A stretch of 64,000 nucleotides of DNA from Phaeoceros laevis (Eukaryota; Anthocerotophyta; Anthocerotopsida; Notothyladales). The stretch's first letter is position 1; the number at the start of each line of letters is the position of its first letter. The translations under genes and the position numbers were made by a program. Positions 34,137 to 46,836 of the stretch are shown here, one piece after another. The notes below the pieces were generated by a model, which was given only the letters and a program-made list of their open reading frames with translations, ran no database searches and was not told the DNA's origin. The stretch covers positions 610,608 through 674,607 of the forward strand of contig JBNGIQ010009496.1 in the NCBI GenBank assembly GCA_049999765.1. The letters run 5' to 3'.

Positions 34137-36317
34137 ATTCGAGAGAATAGCACCAACTCGCCCTGAAACTTGGATCACATCATCATCATGATGCTTTTGT
34201 ATTTGTGCAAGACTGGATTGAAGCTCTGAAATTCTGATGTCATTAGGAAGCCTATTTGCACCATGTGGTTGATACTGCACTTCATAAAAGATTATATTTT
34301 TTTGTTAGTTGAGTTGTCCTTTTATTTTTGAAAGCACATATTGCACTGACATGCTTGTTGAAACACGAATTATTATTTTTAAGTAAAATATGATGCAAAC
34401 ACAATTTAAATCTTATTTTATTCCAGATATTATCTCGAATGCATCAATCAAATTGATTGCATTTCTTAGAATACGAAAATTTGTTTTTAGAAGTAAAGAA
34501 TCATGCAAACACAATGTGAAATTTATTCTGTCCAGATATTACCTCCAATGCGTCAATCAAATTGATTGCATTTCTTAGAATACTTGCCGCATCAGCCGAT
34601 GTGGGCACCCCTTCTCCAGCAGCCTCTCTTTGCCCCATTAGGGCTTCTAGCTACATTATCAAAATATTTGCTTAGCTAAATCTGTATAGTGGATATATTG
34701 GAAAAAGTTAAGTCATCAATGAAGAGAATTATATAGGATCAAACTACATCATCCAGAAACTCTTTGATAGCATAGTAATATTGAAAATATTGAAGTTATG
34801 AATAAACAGTTAATACAGGACCAAGATAAATAATGTACTTGATGTTGGACATATGTGAGTTGCATTCGAGCATTAACCAACCATTCCATACAATCATGAC
34901 AAGTTTTGGTATCTGATAGGCAAATATTTCATAGGGTAAACAGGTAAACAACTAATCTTGATTTATCAAGGACTTGAGCAATATAAAAATATTTTTTTGT
35001 TATATTGAAGTGTACATATACCTGTTTGAATAAATAACATTATATCTTGGGCATTTGGTCTAGACATGATATTTTGATGTAGGCTGCAAAAGCTCCGCAG
35101 TATCAATCCAATAGTTGAAATACAATTCAATCAAATGAATAAAGGCTTCTTAGGTTATGTTCTTTTGTACATAGCACCAGCTTTCTCAAGTCCATTTAAT
35201 TGCATGATTAACTTGGAAACATTTTCTTGTAAGATGGAGACATGCTGCACTAATAAAATGGAAACTTGTATGACTACTATATACTTCTTAAATAAGAGCA
35301 TTTAGAATTATGAATGCACTGATTGTGAACAAACTTCACTGTGCACCACATAGTTTGAACAAACCTCTTGATAAGCCTCAACCATATGATGAGCTACCAT
35401 CATTTCTTCAGCTAAAGCTTGTAATGTTATTGCAGTTTGATCAAAAAAAGATACTGGAGGAGCCTGTTCATTAAATGTAACAAGGATCAAGACCGGTGAT
35501 GGAGCTATATATGATAAAAAAAAATTCATATCGATGATTGACTTTGACCAATAGTAATTGCAACTATAGTTCTCTCAAAGAAGTTTTCTAAGGTGTATCA
35601 TAAGTTACCCGACCGGCGTCTATCGCACTAGCTATTGCCCATCGTTGCTCCAAATCTCGTGTCTAAGCCACCATTGAAGTTTGTGAGTATTACAAGATTG
35701 AAGTAAGAAATAAAAACTTTGGTTTTCTTTAAAGAAACTCAAGTACACTTGCAGACCTCTGCACGAGATTGTAGAACTTGTGCTTTTATGCTTCGTTTAG
35801 AATCTGCAGCACATCTAATGGCGTCTGCATTTAAATTTTTTATTTTGTTAGCTGGATCAAGATCATGGATTTGTACTTCAGGTTTTAATAAAGTTGCAAC
35901 AAATGTAAAACTAATTACCAACCCATGATCTTGTATCTGCTCCACTGGATCCAGCTAACACATACTGGGCACGCTTTAAAATGCCAACTGAAACCAACCT
36001 TTCGGGAAGGTTGATAAAAAAAATATGATCAATATCTGCATCTGTACCAGGAGGAGCTATCTCTACAGTACAACCATTTAGTGGAATTACGCCTGTAGGT
36101 TCTGTTTGTTCCTGAGAAACATCAAAGTTTAAGATAATCAACTTAAAAGTCACAATTCGATCTCTTTTGCCACTAAAACATACGGAGTAAAGAACGGATT
36201 ATACCGTAGCAGAAAGGACTTTGAAGTAAAATAAATAAGTATCTTTGACTGTAAAATGTCTTGTCTTCCATGATTTATAATCTCCACCTCTTTTTAGTAG
36301 TGGTCCATATTTCTCTC
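34137..36317 (-). CDS. PH-domain and coiled-coil protein (partial, multi-exon)
   Basis: Reconstructed from short AT-rich exons on the minus strand. 36205-36317 gives the first strands of a pleckstrin-homology domain (KYGPLLKRGGDYKSWKTRHF, then DTYLFYFKV). 35919-36111 continues it (TGVIPLNGCTVEIAPPGTDA, later QYVLAGSSGADTRSW). 35757-35851 adds KIKNLNADAIRCAADSKRSI. Further exons give RDLEQRWAIASAID (about 35620), PPVSFFDQTAITLQALAEEM (about 35370-35460), LQENVSKLIMQLNGLEK (about 35200) and LEALMGQREAAGEGVPTSAD (34543-34650). The last is a C-terminal helix ISELQSSLAQIQKHHDD near 34180. PH domains bind phosphoinositides, and the tail suggests dimerisation. The 5' exons fall in or beyond the 400-N gap (36487-36886). 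I cannot name the family. Exon limits are approximate. Confidence 0.65.
34393..34583 (-). repeat. Partial duplication of an exon and intron in the PH-domain gene
   Basis: 34393-34474 is a diverged copy of 34503-34583. The latter includes the end of the coding exon at 34543-34650 and its GT donor; in the other copy the donor is changed to AT (GAG|ATAATATC), so it should not splice. Confidence 0.8.
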
Positions 36318-37421
36318 CTGCATGCCATAACAACAGCTAGTTGCAAAAAGTTTAAATAATAAGCATCATCTCTCTTGTCCTATTTTGAAATGAAGTAAAG
36401 TGATCATGCTTACTTTGTTTTCCATTTGAATGTCACCTCCTCTTCAAAATCTGTAGTTATCCCGTTTTGTTTTCAAGATCTATAGCNNNNNNNNNNNNNN
36501 NNNNNNNNNNNNNNNNNNNNNNNNNNNNNNNNNNNNNNNNNNNNNNNNNNNNNNNNNNNNNNNNNNNNNNNNNNNNNNNNNNNNNNNNNNNNNNNNNNNN
36601 NNNNNNNNNNNNNNNNNNNNNNNNNNNNNNNNNNNNNNNNNNNNNNNNNNNNNNNNNNNNNNNNNNNNNNNNNNNNNNNNNNNNNNNNNNNNNNNNNNNN
36701 NNNNNNNNNNNNNNNNNNNNNNNNNNNNNNNNNNNNNNNNNNNNNNNNNNNNNNNNNNNNNNNNNNNNNNNNNNNNNNNNNNNNNNNNNNNNNNNNNNNN
36801 NNNNNNNNNNNNNNNNNNNNNNNNNNNNNNNNNNNNNNNNNNNNNNNNNNNNNNNNNNNNNNNNNNNNNNNNNNNNNNNNNNNNNNCTCGGAACAACATG
36901 TTAGATATTTGCTATATCAATTAACATATTAAATACAAAAAGTCAACGAGACCTTACCAACATATCATAAAAGAGATAATGTATCCACTAAAAAAACCAT
37001 TATTTTATCTACCTTTCAAATTCTGCGCTTCACACAACTTTGAAGTTGTTGAGGCGGAGTTGGTAAAAGAGGTTTCACCGACAAACCTACCAATTGCACT
37101 GGTAGATTTGTGGATTTATTGGTTGTTGGAATGTTCCCCGAATAGCACAAGCTCATACAAAGGTTTCAAACAACATGTGACTAATCCTGTACAACATGGG
37201 ACGACCTTTGCCTCCGGATTTGTTATCAGAGGTGAGCAACATTATTGATACAAAAAGAGAAAACATGTGAAAGTGAGAATATGTAGTGTGAAATCAGACT
37301 GAGCTATGGCATACCCAAATATATCCATATGGTGAAGTGGCTTTCAAACAGGGTTATGAGTCTTTGATATATTGTAATTTGCTTGCTACTGTTCACATGA
37401 CTTTAGCCGGAGATTGAACAG
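36318..37421. other. Gap-containing region between two diverging genes
   Basis: 400-N gap at 36487-36886. 36887-37421 probably holds the 5' end of the PDCD2-like gene, whose start codon I could not place. Confidence 0.5.
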
Positions 37422-39475
37422 GATTTGGACAATGTAGTGCTTGGAATGCCAGGGGCTTGGGCAGAGAATGTCAGAGAATGTAGTGATCATTACACTACAA
37501 AAGTTGGTGGTCAACCGGTATGTCTTTCATCACGACGTCATTGAACTGGAAGTATCAAGTCCTAGCAAGAACCTTGAGGGATTAGCAAAAACCTTGAGGG
37601 ATTATCTACACTATTTTGCTGGGCAAGTTGTACTCTCAATCAAGTGAGCAATAATATTTTTTGATGTATGTACAGGACTTTCCTATACCTCTGCAAGAAA
37701 TTAACATAGAGCTTCTGAAATGTGGAGTGTGTGGTGGATATTTGGGACTTGTTGCTCAGGTTCTTTTCATGTATTTTTAAGTGCCTTTTCCCTACTTTCA
37801 TTTATCAATTGCTATACCAACAAATGTACCAACATACCTTGTTGGAATTGAAGTTTTATCCAAAAAAATGATAATATAATGATGGAATGACTGAGGCATA
37901 GTAATTGCATGGAGTAATTGACACACACTTAATAGTTAGCTGAATAGTTATTTTGCTTCTACAGATCTATGCACCACTCAACATGCAAGGCTTAAAATGT
38001 GAGGAACGAACTCTTTATATTTTTGGATGTCCTACATCCTTGTGTGGGCTTAATCCAGCAAGGTATTGACTTTAGACTTGACCCCACGGATTCAAAACAA
38101 TTGAATAGGTTACACTTTCCATTGTCAAGCTAATTGTGTTTCGACATTGTAGTTGGCGAACACTTAGGTTTCAGAAACAAACAACGGATGCGTTAGTATC
38201 AGACCATGTTCATGGCTCAGAATCTATGTCGTCCGACTCAAATATTCCTTTGGTTCCACTTCATGATGAAGCTCAACAGTTGGTGGAAGGGGAGACATCA
38301 AATAGCAGATTTGATACCTACGAGGAGGATGAAGCCAGCGAGTGGTGGGATAGCAATCCGTGGGAGATTGGGGGAAACGATGACATGGGCATAACCGAGG
38401 AAGAAACCACAAGCTTCGGAGAACTGCAAAGTGCTCGGGTTGGTGACATGGAAACTGAGGAGACATCCAATCTAGACCCAGTTTCCCAAACCAACCATGC
38501 ACATAGGAGTACTGGAAACGAAGATGCAAGTTCTTCAACCACAGGATTGTCATTCAATGATTTTCCAGGCATGTATGTTATAACAATCTGTTCACTATAG
38601 TTTTCAGATGCAGTGTGTTTTGTATATTTGTTTGAGCTCAGTTTGTTAGACTTTGAACATAGAGGATATACGTTTTCTTTGTGTGCAGTGCTTCCATGCT
38701 TTTATATCTATTCATACAATGAGTCAAGAGCTTTTCAGAATCGAAGGGAAGGTCGTTCTTCTACCTCGGAAGAGACCGGAGAGGTTTTTGAAGACATGCA
38801 AGAGCTCGATGGTGACTTCCTAGATGATGATTTGGAAGCGGACGATGATTCATGGGGGAACGATGAGTACGAGAATAATAGGGCACTTCTGGCAGATAGA
38901 ACCTACATGAAATTCAAAAAGAGATTGGATTGCTACCCTGAGCAGTGCTTCAGGTAAATGCTCCCGGATGATTTCTTAATGCACAATAACCTCATTTTTG
39001 GGATATGTTCATGCTTTTCTTAGCTTTTTTTGGGGTTGCACAGATCTTGCTTTCAAGGTCACCCATTGTGGGCTTCCGAGCAACACGGTGAAGCGGACTC
39101 TTGCCCTAGGTGTGGCGGGCCCCGAGTGTATGAGATACAGCTTATGCCTCCCCTCCTGTACTTCTTGCAACAAGCTTGTAGGGAAGGCCCGCCCACTTCA
39201 TACGGCCCAATCGATTGGGAATGGCTCACTCTCCTTGTATTCACATGTGCGCAGGTATGCAAAAGAGAGTACATGTCCTCCATTTCCACTTCTGCAAGGG
39301 CAGAAACTCGCAAAAAATGGATGCTAACACTTACCTACCGACCCACCTGCATATGGTTTCGTCTGTCTTGCAGAGCTGCACCCAAGTAGCTTCTAACAGC
39401 GACGGAGCAGCAGATGCAGACAAGGAGGATTGGACGGTGGTGGAGGAAGCCACCATCATCCAATACGAAATCTGA
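37422..39475 (+). CDS. PDCD2-like protein (TSR4-type ribosomal protein chaperone)
   Basis: Programmed cell death 2-like family; the yeast relative Tsr4 chaperones ribosomal protein uS5 during 40S assembly. Seven exons: 37422-37517, 37676-37759, 37965-38062, 38153-38568, 38689-38953, 39044-39254, 39374-39475, joining to about 423 residues. Conserved pieces are [20 protein letters not shown] and TTKVGG, then the zinc-binding [16 protein letters not shown] and [20 protein letters not shown]. The C-terminal half has [12 protein letters not shown], then [27 protein letters not shown] and [16 protein letters not shown]. An acidic, Ser-rich linker separates the two halves, as in PDCD2L. The fourth intron seems to use a GC donor (CCAG|GCATGT). 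The first listed exon follows an AG acceptor, so the initiator Met lies in an upstream exon not identified. Confidence 0.88.
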
Positions 39476-39791
39476 GTGAATCAAGCGCCTCCTGCACTTG
39501 AACCCTTTTGTGCTGCCAAATTTTGTGTAAGGTAATTGGTCCATCAAGGGACCACCCGACCATCGGGAGGAAAAGCAGGGGTTTATAAAGGGACCGTTAT
39601 TAAACAGCTGGGACACCAGCCAGCGCCAGCACATGCGTGGAGGGGTACCGGTGCGAGAGACGACACAGCGTAACGAATCCGGCCGAAGGGAGGAAGAGAG
39701 AGGCGATGCAGGAAAGACGGGAGGCGGCCAGCTCTGGCTTGGTCAGATGGCTGCGCGCAAGCCAGGCCTATGCCGGCTCCTGCTCCCACTC

Positions 39792-39794
<3 letters not shown>

Positions 39795-39828
<34 letters not shown>

Positions 39829-39838
39829 TCCTCCTCCT
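39795..39838. repeat. (CTG)n/(CTC)n trinucleotide microsatellite
   Basis: About ten CTG units followed by about four to five CTC units. Confidence 0.95.
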
Positions 39839-40521
39839 TCATCACCCCCCTTGAGTACGTGCTTCCTTGCTGCTTACATCAAGTTCGGTAGGGTACGGGC
39901 AGGAGCGAGAGGGAGTGCATTTCGCCACTCGGGCCACGCCATACCATGCCACGCTATTCCGTGCCATCCGATGCTATGATGCGCACCAAGCATTTACTGA
40001 CCGGCACCGGCCGGTGGGGCCGCTTTTCAACAGCCCTACGCTCCCCCGTCGGAATACTCGGAACGTGCTCGCACACCCGTTGGAGTACTGTACGACGAGG
40101 ACATGATTCCGAGGCATGCCTCCAGGAAGGGCCCTTCGCTTCTTTTGCTTCTTCCTCCTGGTTTGCAGATGCAGCCGATTCCGGCCACGACAATCCCGTC
40201 CCCGAGGGAACGCCACCCGTTGCGTTTGACAGATTCTCCTCCCGCTGGTTCCGTGCTGGATTGCTTCTTGTTCTTCCGAACGGAGATGTGGGACTGTAAC
40301 TTGGGACACGTCCCGTCCGTCCCATAACTTATATAAGCCGGCACGTCACTCCCTGCAGAACTTGTCCAATCCAGATTATTCTCCGTTGCCTGATTTGGAA
40401 TCGCTGCAAATGGCCGACAAAGGCGACCCGCGTGTTGCACACAGACTAAAGTTCGTGTAACCATTCTGCTTCCTCATATCCCTGTCGGATTGCTCCATCC
40501 TTTTCATGCATCATGCTTGTT

Positions 40522-40602
40522 ATCAAGATACTATCTTGATGTCGGGGGTGAAAAAGGTTCTCCTGTATGTATCTTGAAGCAGGACAACCTTTTTCACCCC
40601 CG
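40522..40602. repeat. Two adjoining inverted repeats
   Basis: First: ATCAAGATA and its complement around one base (40522-40540). Second: CGGGGGTGAAAAAGGTT at 40543-40559, exactly complementary to 40586-40602, with five further pairs (TCCTG/CAGGA) after one mismatch. Confidence 0.85.
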
Positions 40603-42611
40603 TCTTGGTTGCTTCTTCGCTGGCACCAGTCACAGATTCGCTTCTATTCCGTTCCACGCCATTCCATCCTCCTCCATTGCTCCATGATTGAGGATGACAT
40701 TACCATGAGCCGACGGGAGGGATATAGGCGCTACCGACGTGAGACATTCTCCGCATCATGGCCTATTATTCACTTAGATCAAACGATCAAACAGTGTGAG
40801 ATACTTGCCCCATTGCAATCCACATGTTGTGATCAGCCCCAATATCTAACGGGGTGCAGATATTTTTCCCCTCCGGACCTTGTCATTGGCAGAGAAGACG
40901 GCAGCAACGGAACGGGGCCCTAGGCACGGCACGGCGTGGCGCACGCAGTGATGACCACAAGTCTACGCATGTCAATTAGGGACTGCATAACAAACCAAAC
41001 GTCTCTGCCACTCTGGCCAGCCAAGTGCAGTGGGAGTGGATAGGAGTCAGAACCCTGTTTCCCTGCATGACGGTGTACTGTACTTGTTGTAAAACAGTGC
41101 AGTCTACTCCCACACTTGGCCATGACGAGCCTTAACCCTGTAACTTGACCAGCACGTGAGAACCTGGGTTAGAGCAACGGCAACTGGCGTCAAGGACTCA
41201 AGAGAGTGGCGGAAGGGCCAGGTTGCCGGGCGTCGCAGCCTGCTCTATAAATGGGGCTCACGAGGTGCAGCCTTGTGGCAAAATCCTAATGCCTGGCCAC
41301 ACCATTTGATCACCGACTCATCACGGCTGGTACAGAGTTGGTGCGGTAATCCATGGAGCCTTTACCCTTGCTGCAGGCCAGGTCATCATTTCTCCTGGCC
41401 CATGGGGGGCAGACTCCCAAGCATGGGCCCTGCATTCAATGCTGGCGCTGTCCAAACGGCGGGACTCATTAATGCTTTTGTGTCGCTTCCCGACCCAGTT
41501 GTCAGATTTTTCTCTGCTAATCCACTGGGCTTTGCAGATAATCACAATGGGCCGGTGCTGAGGACAACCGTAGCCAGGCAGGAAGTTCAGCCAACCCACC
41601 AGTCCAGCCCAACAAACCAGGAATTCTCCTCCCCATAATTATTATGATTCCTTTTGGTTTCGGGCCTCCTGTTCGTATCCGGCGAGTACCCATAGTCTAC
41701 TTGCATATCTGGACGGAATGCCTTTCCTGCTGGATAGAACAATAAAGCTGGACTGGTGGATGTAGGTTGGCTAGACTATCTACCGTAAGGCTCGATAGTC
41801 GATATCCTATGACCCACGCACAGTCCTTTTGCAGCAGGGAATCCCTGCCCCGCTGGCGATGCTACGAGACCCAATGGGCAATAACTCTGTCCGCGGTACC
41901 ACCAAGGATACCACACCTTCATTTCCAGTGAGCGTATACACCTGATGTACAGTAAAGACTGTTGGCAAAAGTAGATGGCATGTCACTGGAGGTTGTCCTG
42001 CTCCCACAAAAATGGGGAAAGACGAATTCCAAGTAACATGATGCACATCGTCTCCACACCATAACCTGTCCAACCTCCGTGGTTCGCTTATTGGGGTCCC
42101 AACTTGAGAAAGCGGCCAGTTTTTGGGATCCAGGACCAAGAAAGATCAATGATGCCCCTGCTCGCGCTGTGGGCAAAGATTTTGCGGTCATCAAGACAGT
42201 CATTCGGCACGCCCAGCGCACCATGTACAAGTCTTGACATCCCGCCTCCGCACTCAACTCCGAGGAAGAAATAGATCACCCGACGGGGACTTGTGCCCCA
42301 GTCTTGCCCGCCTGCTTTCCCTGCCAATTTCAAACAGACCCAAGCTCCGATGAAAAAATGCTGGAAGTGTTGGCGGCCCCAACCGAAAGAAGGATCATAT
42401 TACGGATATTCCTCTCTGGGCCAATAAAACATCAACCCAAACTCAGTCGCGATCGTGCTCAGTGTAGAAACGGCGACGAGTGCCTGGATTTTCTACTCTC
42501 CGCAGAGACTCTTGCATCTCATAAGCCTCCAGTGGTAATCAAGGGCTTTGCAACGTCTCGACTTATTTGGAAGTATGTGCTTCGGATAAGCACACCACCT
42601 GAAGAAAAAAA

Positions 42612-45600
42612 TTACAAGGATACGACAGCTCCTGCATACTGTTGATCGTTCCCGTCGTCGTCGCTGACCTCAGTAACAGCGAAGCCCGTTTCCTGTGAAC
42701 CCTCTCCATAAAGGCCCCCAGCATACGCAAGTAGGGCATACTGCTGTCGGTTTGGGTACTCTTTCATCTCTGATGGGGCCCGGCAACCTGATAAAAGCTT
42801 CTGGTAAAGACCAAGAACCATATCACGTGCAGTTGAAGGCGAGTCTGGTCTCCCCGGACCAGTGGCGTTCTTGACTGGAGCAAACTCCTCTTCCCTCTTC
42901 ACCTCAAGTAGGGCAACCTACAGACGTTACACTTAGGCAACCCTGTTCACGTAGAAGAGAGAATGGACAGACGTTGGGGGACAATCAGCTGTGCCTCACC
43001 TTATCTGGTTGACAGAACTTGAAAGCATCGAAGATGAACTGTTCGAACTTGATTCCATTCGGCTCCTCGGAAACGACTTTCGTCCACGTCCCATCTTCAT
43101 TCTGTTTCATATGCGGGATCCGTTTCAATGCTGCATGGAACTCCAGCTGAAGCTGTGACTCACAGAGACGCTTCAAAAAGCCCACCGAAAATGTGTTCAC
43201 GCATATGTGAGCTGCTCCAAACAAAAGCCTCCCTCTTCCATCATCTTCAGTAGCTTTTTGAAGGGTGTCAGGCATTTCGCTGTATTCCAGGACAGAGTAA
43301 TAATGCGAGTTACCATCTGGTACATGAACTTGACATTCCTTAGCTCGCTTTCGGCCACCATCTTCCTGTTTAGAAATAGCCTTCTGCAAGCATAAAACGC
43401 CCACTGACTCTGCAGGTGTTTTCTTGGTAACCACCTTTACTCCAATGTCTGCTTCACGCTCAGCAGAGAAGCCAAAAAACACAGGATCCGCAACCTTGAT
43501 CAAGGCGTTGTCCACGGCATAAACCTGCAGCATAACAACACGAGAAGCGCTTCTATGTAAGCCGTGACCGTACTAAGCTGCAAAGAGACCAGTCAACACC
43601 ATCAGAGCGAATGGTGTAACCTGTAGATAATCTGTCCCTCTTTCAACAAGCCTTTCCAGAATTCCTTGAGAGCCAAGTGCCCCAAACATGCCACCATTTC
43701 CATTTGGTGCAAGCGATAATGTCGTTGGGCTTTCCATGAGGATTTTGTGAGTAGTAGCATCCACGCAAGGGATGCTATCTTGTTTCATGAACCACACCTG
43801 TCACAACACCAACTATTGAGAAATCTTCTCATATTCGGAATGGAAGCTTGCAAGTGTGGGCATCCAGGAACAGCATATGTCGTACCTGTGACTTCTTCAG
43901 ACCAAAATAACCGTTCTCTTCAAAGTAAATCCGGGTAAACTCATCAGTTGCATCACTGGTCATGACAATCCATGGGATACCTTCTCCAGAGGATTCCTGT
44001 ATGCCATTAGGTGCCAGCAAGTCTCAAGATCATAATTCTCAGCAAATAATGGTTCTACAATTTTATGCAATCCATGACAATCGTGCATCCAGACTTACAG
44101 TTGAGGCAAGCTCCTGAACAAGAAGAAGGCGCTCGGCTTGTAGCTGGAACAATGATTTCCCACTAGGTAGGCCAATATCAAGCATTCCTTTAACAGATGG
44201 AGCATCAGATCCTAGCCGTGTACCTTGGCCACCTGCCAGCACTACGACCGCCACTCTGCCTTCAGCAATAAGGTGCAGCCCCTTTCTCCACCAGCGTGCA
44301 GTATTTTCCTCTGAACTTCCACCCTCAGGCCCAGGTGAACTATCCAGCCACTGCTGAAACCCTCCCCAATCGGCAAACGGAAAATCCGGCGGTGGCAGTG
44401 GGATGTCCTCAGGTGCTTGTTGCCTGTTACCACAATCATTATCTAATGCTGAATAACACAAACGCCTGAACTTTGAATTCTCTGCACGTCAATGTCCAAG
44501 AGGAGTGAAACAGCTAGCTCCACCTGGCTGGAGATTTTGCAGCCTTCCAGTCATTCAAGGCCTGCTCAAACTGGCTGTAGTCCACCGCAAAAAGACTTTC
44601 CATGAGACATTTCTTCCGGTCCAGATCAGCGCTTGAGAGTTCAGCCAGCACATGGTCCTGCCCCAACCTCAGTACTTTTTTCTTTATTGCAGATAGTACT
44701 TCTCGTGTTTTGCGCTTCTCCCTGACATCCTAGGAAAGTGCCCAACCAGTGAGAGCCAAGAGCTTAAAGTAAATCAAAATGCAAATCACCTTTCTGCGGG
44801 TAGCCTCAGCAGCCCCCAAATGATCAAGCAGCAACACACCTGCTTACGTATTTCCCTCTTGGATACACCACCCAGAGGCACATTCAACTCGAGAAGTCCA
44901 GCTGGTGGCATGATTTCGATCCTTCTCCTCTGAAGGTCGACGTGTGGCACAATTTCATTCACAAATGGTACCCACACTAAGTGGCCTCTCTGCCCATCCA
45001 TTACTGCTTCAGATCTTGGCGACAACCTGACACGAAGCAGGTCGCTTCCACCAGCGTTGAAAATATCCTCGACTACTCCAACCTCCTGACCAGATTCCTG
45101 AACAGGCGACAAACCAGACCATCAAGGGCTTCTTCAACATGTTTTACATTTTTGTCCCTTCGATATAAGCATGTGATATTCTTTCACTTGACTGATATGT
45201 TCTCACCTTAAGGGCAACCACCACACCTATCAAATCTGGTACGTAGAATTCATCATCCAACAATTCCGGCTTTGCGTCTGCATCTGCTAACATGGTTGCT
45301 CCCAGAAGCTCACTTGCCTAGACACACGGACAACCAGTCAAATGATACTTCACCAATAGGTTTTAAGCGCTGAGTGGAACGTTGTGTCAGAGGTGCAGAA
45401 TTACAGCAGAGGGAAAGAACTACCTGCTCGGGTGTGGAAACCCCTTTGATAGTGACAAGCCATGACGGCTGCTTGCCGGAAATTGCCCTTCCTCCTAGTA
45501 ACTGGACGGGTACGAGTTTCTCCTTCCTCATAGATCGCAATCTTAGCCATCGTAGCCCTGGCTGAATGCATAAGCGAGCAATGTGAGGCCCAGACCAAAT

Positions 45601-46172
45601 CCACGTGCAAGCCACATAGAGACGACCAGTCACGGAGGTGAGACCTAAACCCTGCTAAAACCCTGAGTCCCACTTCACTGTTTTCCAGCCTTGCCAACGG
45701 AAACGGCAGCACAGACCTCTCCGAACCGTTCCTTGGGGAAATCTGTCGTGGACTGCACTCGCAGCTCCCCATGGACACCGTGTGTGCCGGCTATAAAGCC
45801 AATCTCGATAAGCCGTGACTCATCCGCCGAGTCCGCCTCCGGTACCAGAGCTGCAACTCCTGTGCAATCTCTGTCACGCAATGTTGACAGACCTGATGGT
45901 GGAAAATGCTATTCTCGAAAGAGAACGGGATAGTAAGCAGCAGTACCTGCGTGAGCGGGAGCCAAGCATTTGATTGCGCGCCAGCTGTTGGCAGCTGCCT
46001 GCAACAGGGGACAGACCGGCGAGAGAAGCATCCCGCTGCCGCCATTCTGCCTGAGCTGCCGGAGATCCTTCGCCTGTAAGAGAGCAACGGCGTCACGGTC
46101 GTGACAAAGCGAGGCCAGGGTTCGGGAGCTACGCATGAGGCCCAGGCAGAGGCCGCACGCCGAAGCAGCCAT
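42612..46172 (-). CDS. Bifunctional plastid RimM / UDP-sugar pyrophosphorylase-like protein
   Basis: A RimM domain (30S maturation factor that binds uS19) is fused to a UDPGP/UAP-type nucleotidyltransferase domain, a fusion I recall from plants (e.g. the Arabidopsis RimM-family gene At5g46420). Exon 1 (45947-46172) starts at ATG with a transit-like [19 protein letters not shown]. RimM core: [42 protein letters not shown] and KGVSTPEQ, then the PRC barrel [20 protein letters not shown] and [20 protein letters not shown]. The frame runs across an intron into [20 protein letters not shown] and the transferase: [76 protein letters not shown] and EFIF-type [12 protein letters not shown]. The C-terminus differs from the usual GlcNAc-1-P uridylyltransferase ending. 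The last exons (about 42612-42920) have [15 protein letters not shown]. Confidence 0.88.
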
Positions 46173-46836
46173 GGGCTTGGCCGTCGAGAGCGGATTCGTC
46201 GTTTCGTCCAAAAGCCGTCTTTCGAATCCTGCTCTTCGTTCGCTGAGGTGTATGATTCAGACCGGGTAGCTATCCGTTAGGAGGTAGTGATAGAGTGCGG
46301 GAATCGTGGATCCGAGATGGGTGGACAAACTCATCATGGAAGTTCGCATTCACAAAATGGTGCGTCGTGAAGAATTAGCTGCTGGAGCCTCCATGATTGA
46401 AATTCACACTGCAGCTACACGTTCTTGTACCGCAACCGCAAGTATGTGTCACGTAAAGGCTACACCGCTACACCTAAATAGCATTCTACCTGTCAACACT
46501 GCCTTCCTGGAGTTTACATTACACGTGACCCAAAATTGTAAACAAGTTTGGCAGCATAGAAGCTGCTCTTTGAAGGTTAGCTAGCCGCCTACATCTACAC
46601 TTGCCAGTCAGGGGTGGCTGGCGTGTCTCAATCCAGCAGTTCGTCGTGATCAATTGCATCTCAAGACATGTCAGTCTTGAAAACAATGTCATTTGGCCAC
46701 TCCAGTTGCATGTGGCATCATTAAGGAAGGAAACTCTTGTCTGCCGGGTTAGAACTAACCTGCAATTGCAAGCATGGTGCTTGTCAATCAGCAAACGAAA
46801 TTTGTCATGCTGCTTCTTGCGGCAACACCGTACATA
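46173..46836. other. Upstream region of the RimM fusion gene
   Basis: No recognisable gene. Includes the promoter side of the RimM gene and the 3' trailer of the next minus-strand gene. Confidence 0.5.

Larger units (their letters stand above)
39476..42611. other. Spacer with trinucleotide repeat and hairpins
   Basis: Contains (CTG)n followed by (CTC)n at about 39795-39838, adjoining hairpins at 40522-40602, and several ORFs up to 160 aa (e.g. 41156-41638, GTG start) with no recognisable domain. GC-rich throughout, unlike the spacers left and right of the gene block. Confidence 0.55.

Noticed and set aside
39633-39979. Leu- or Ala-rich plus-strand ORFs
   Set aside because: Created by the CTG/CTC microsatellite.
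41156-41638. 160-aa plus-strand ORF
   Set aside because: GTG start, no domain, composition not convincingly coding.
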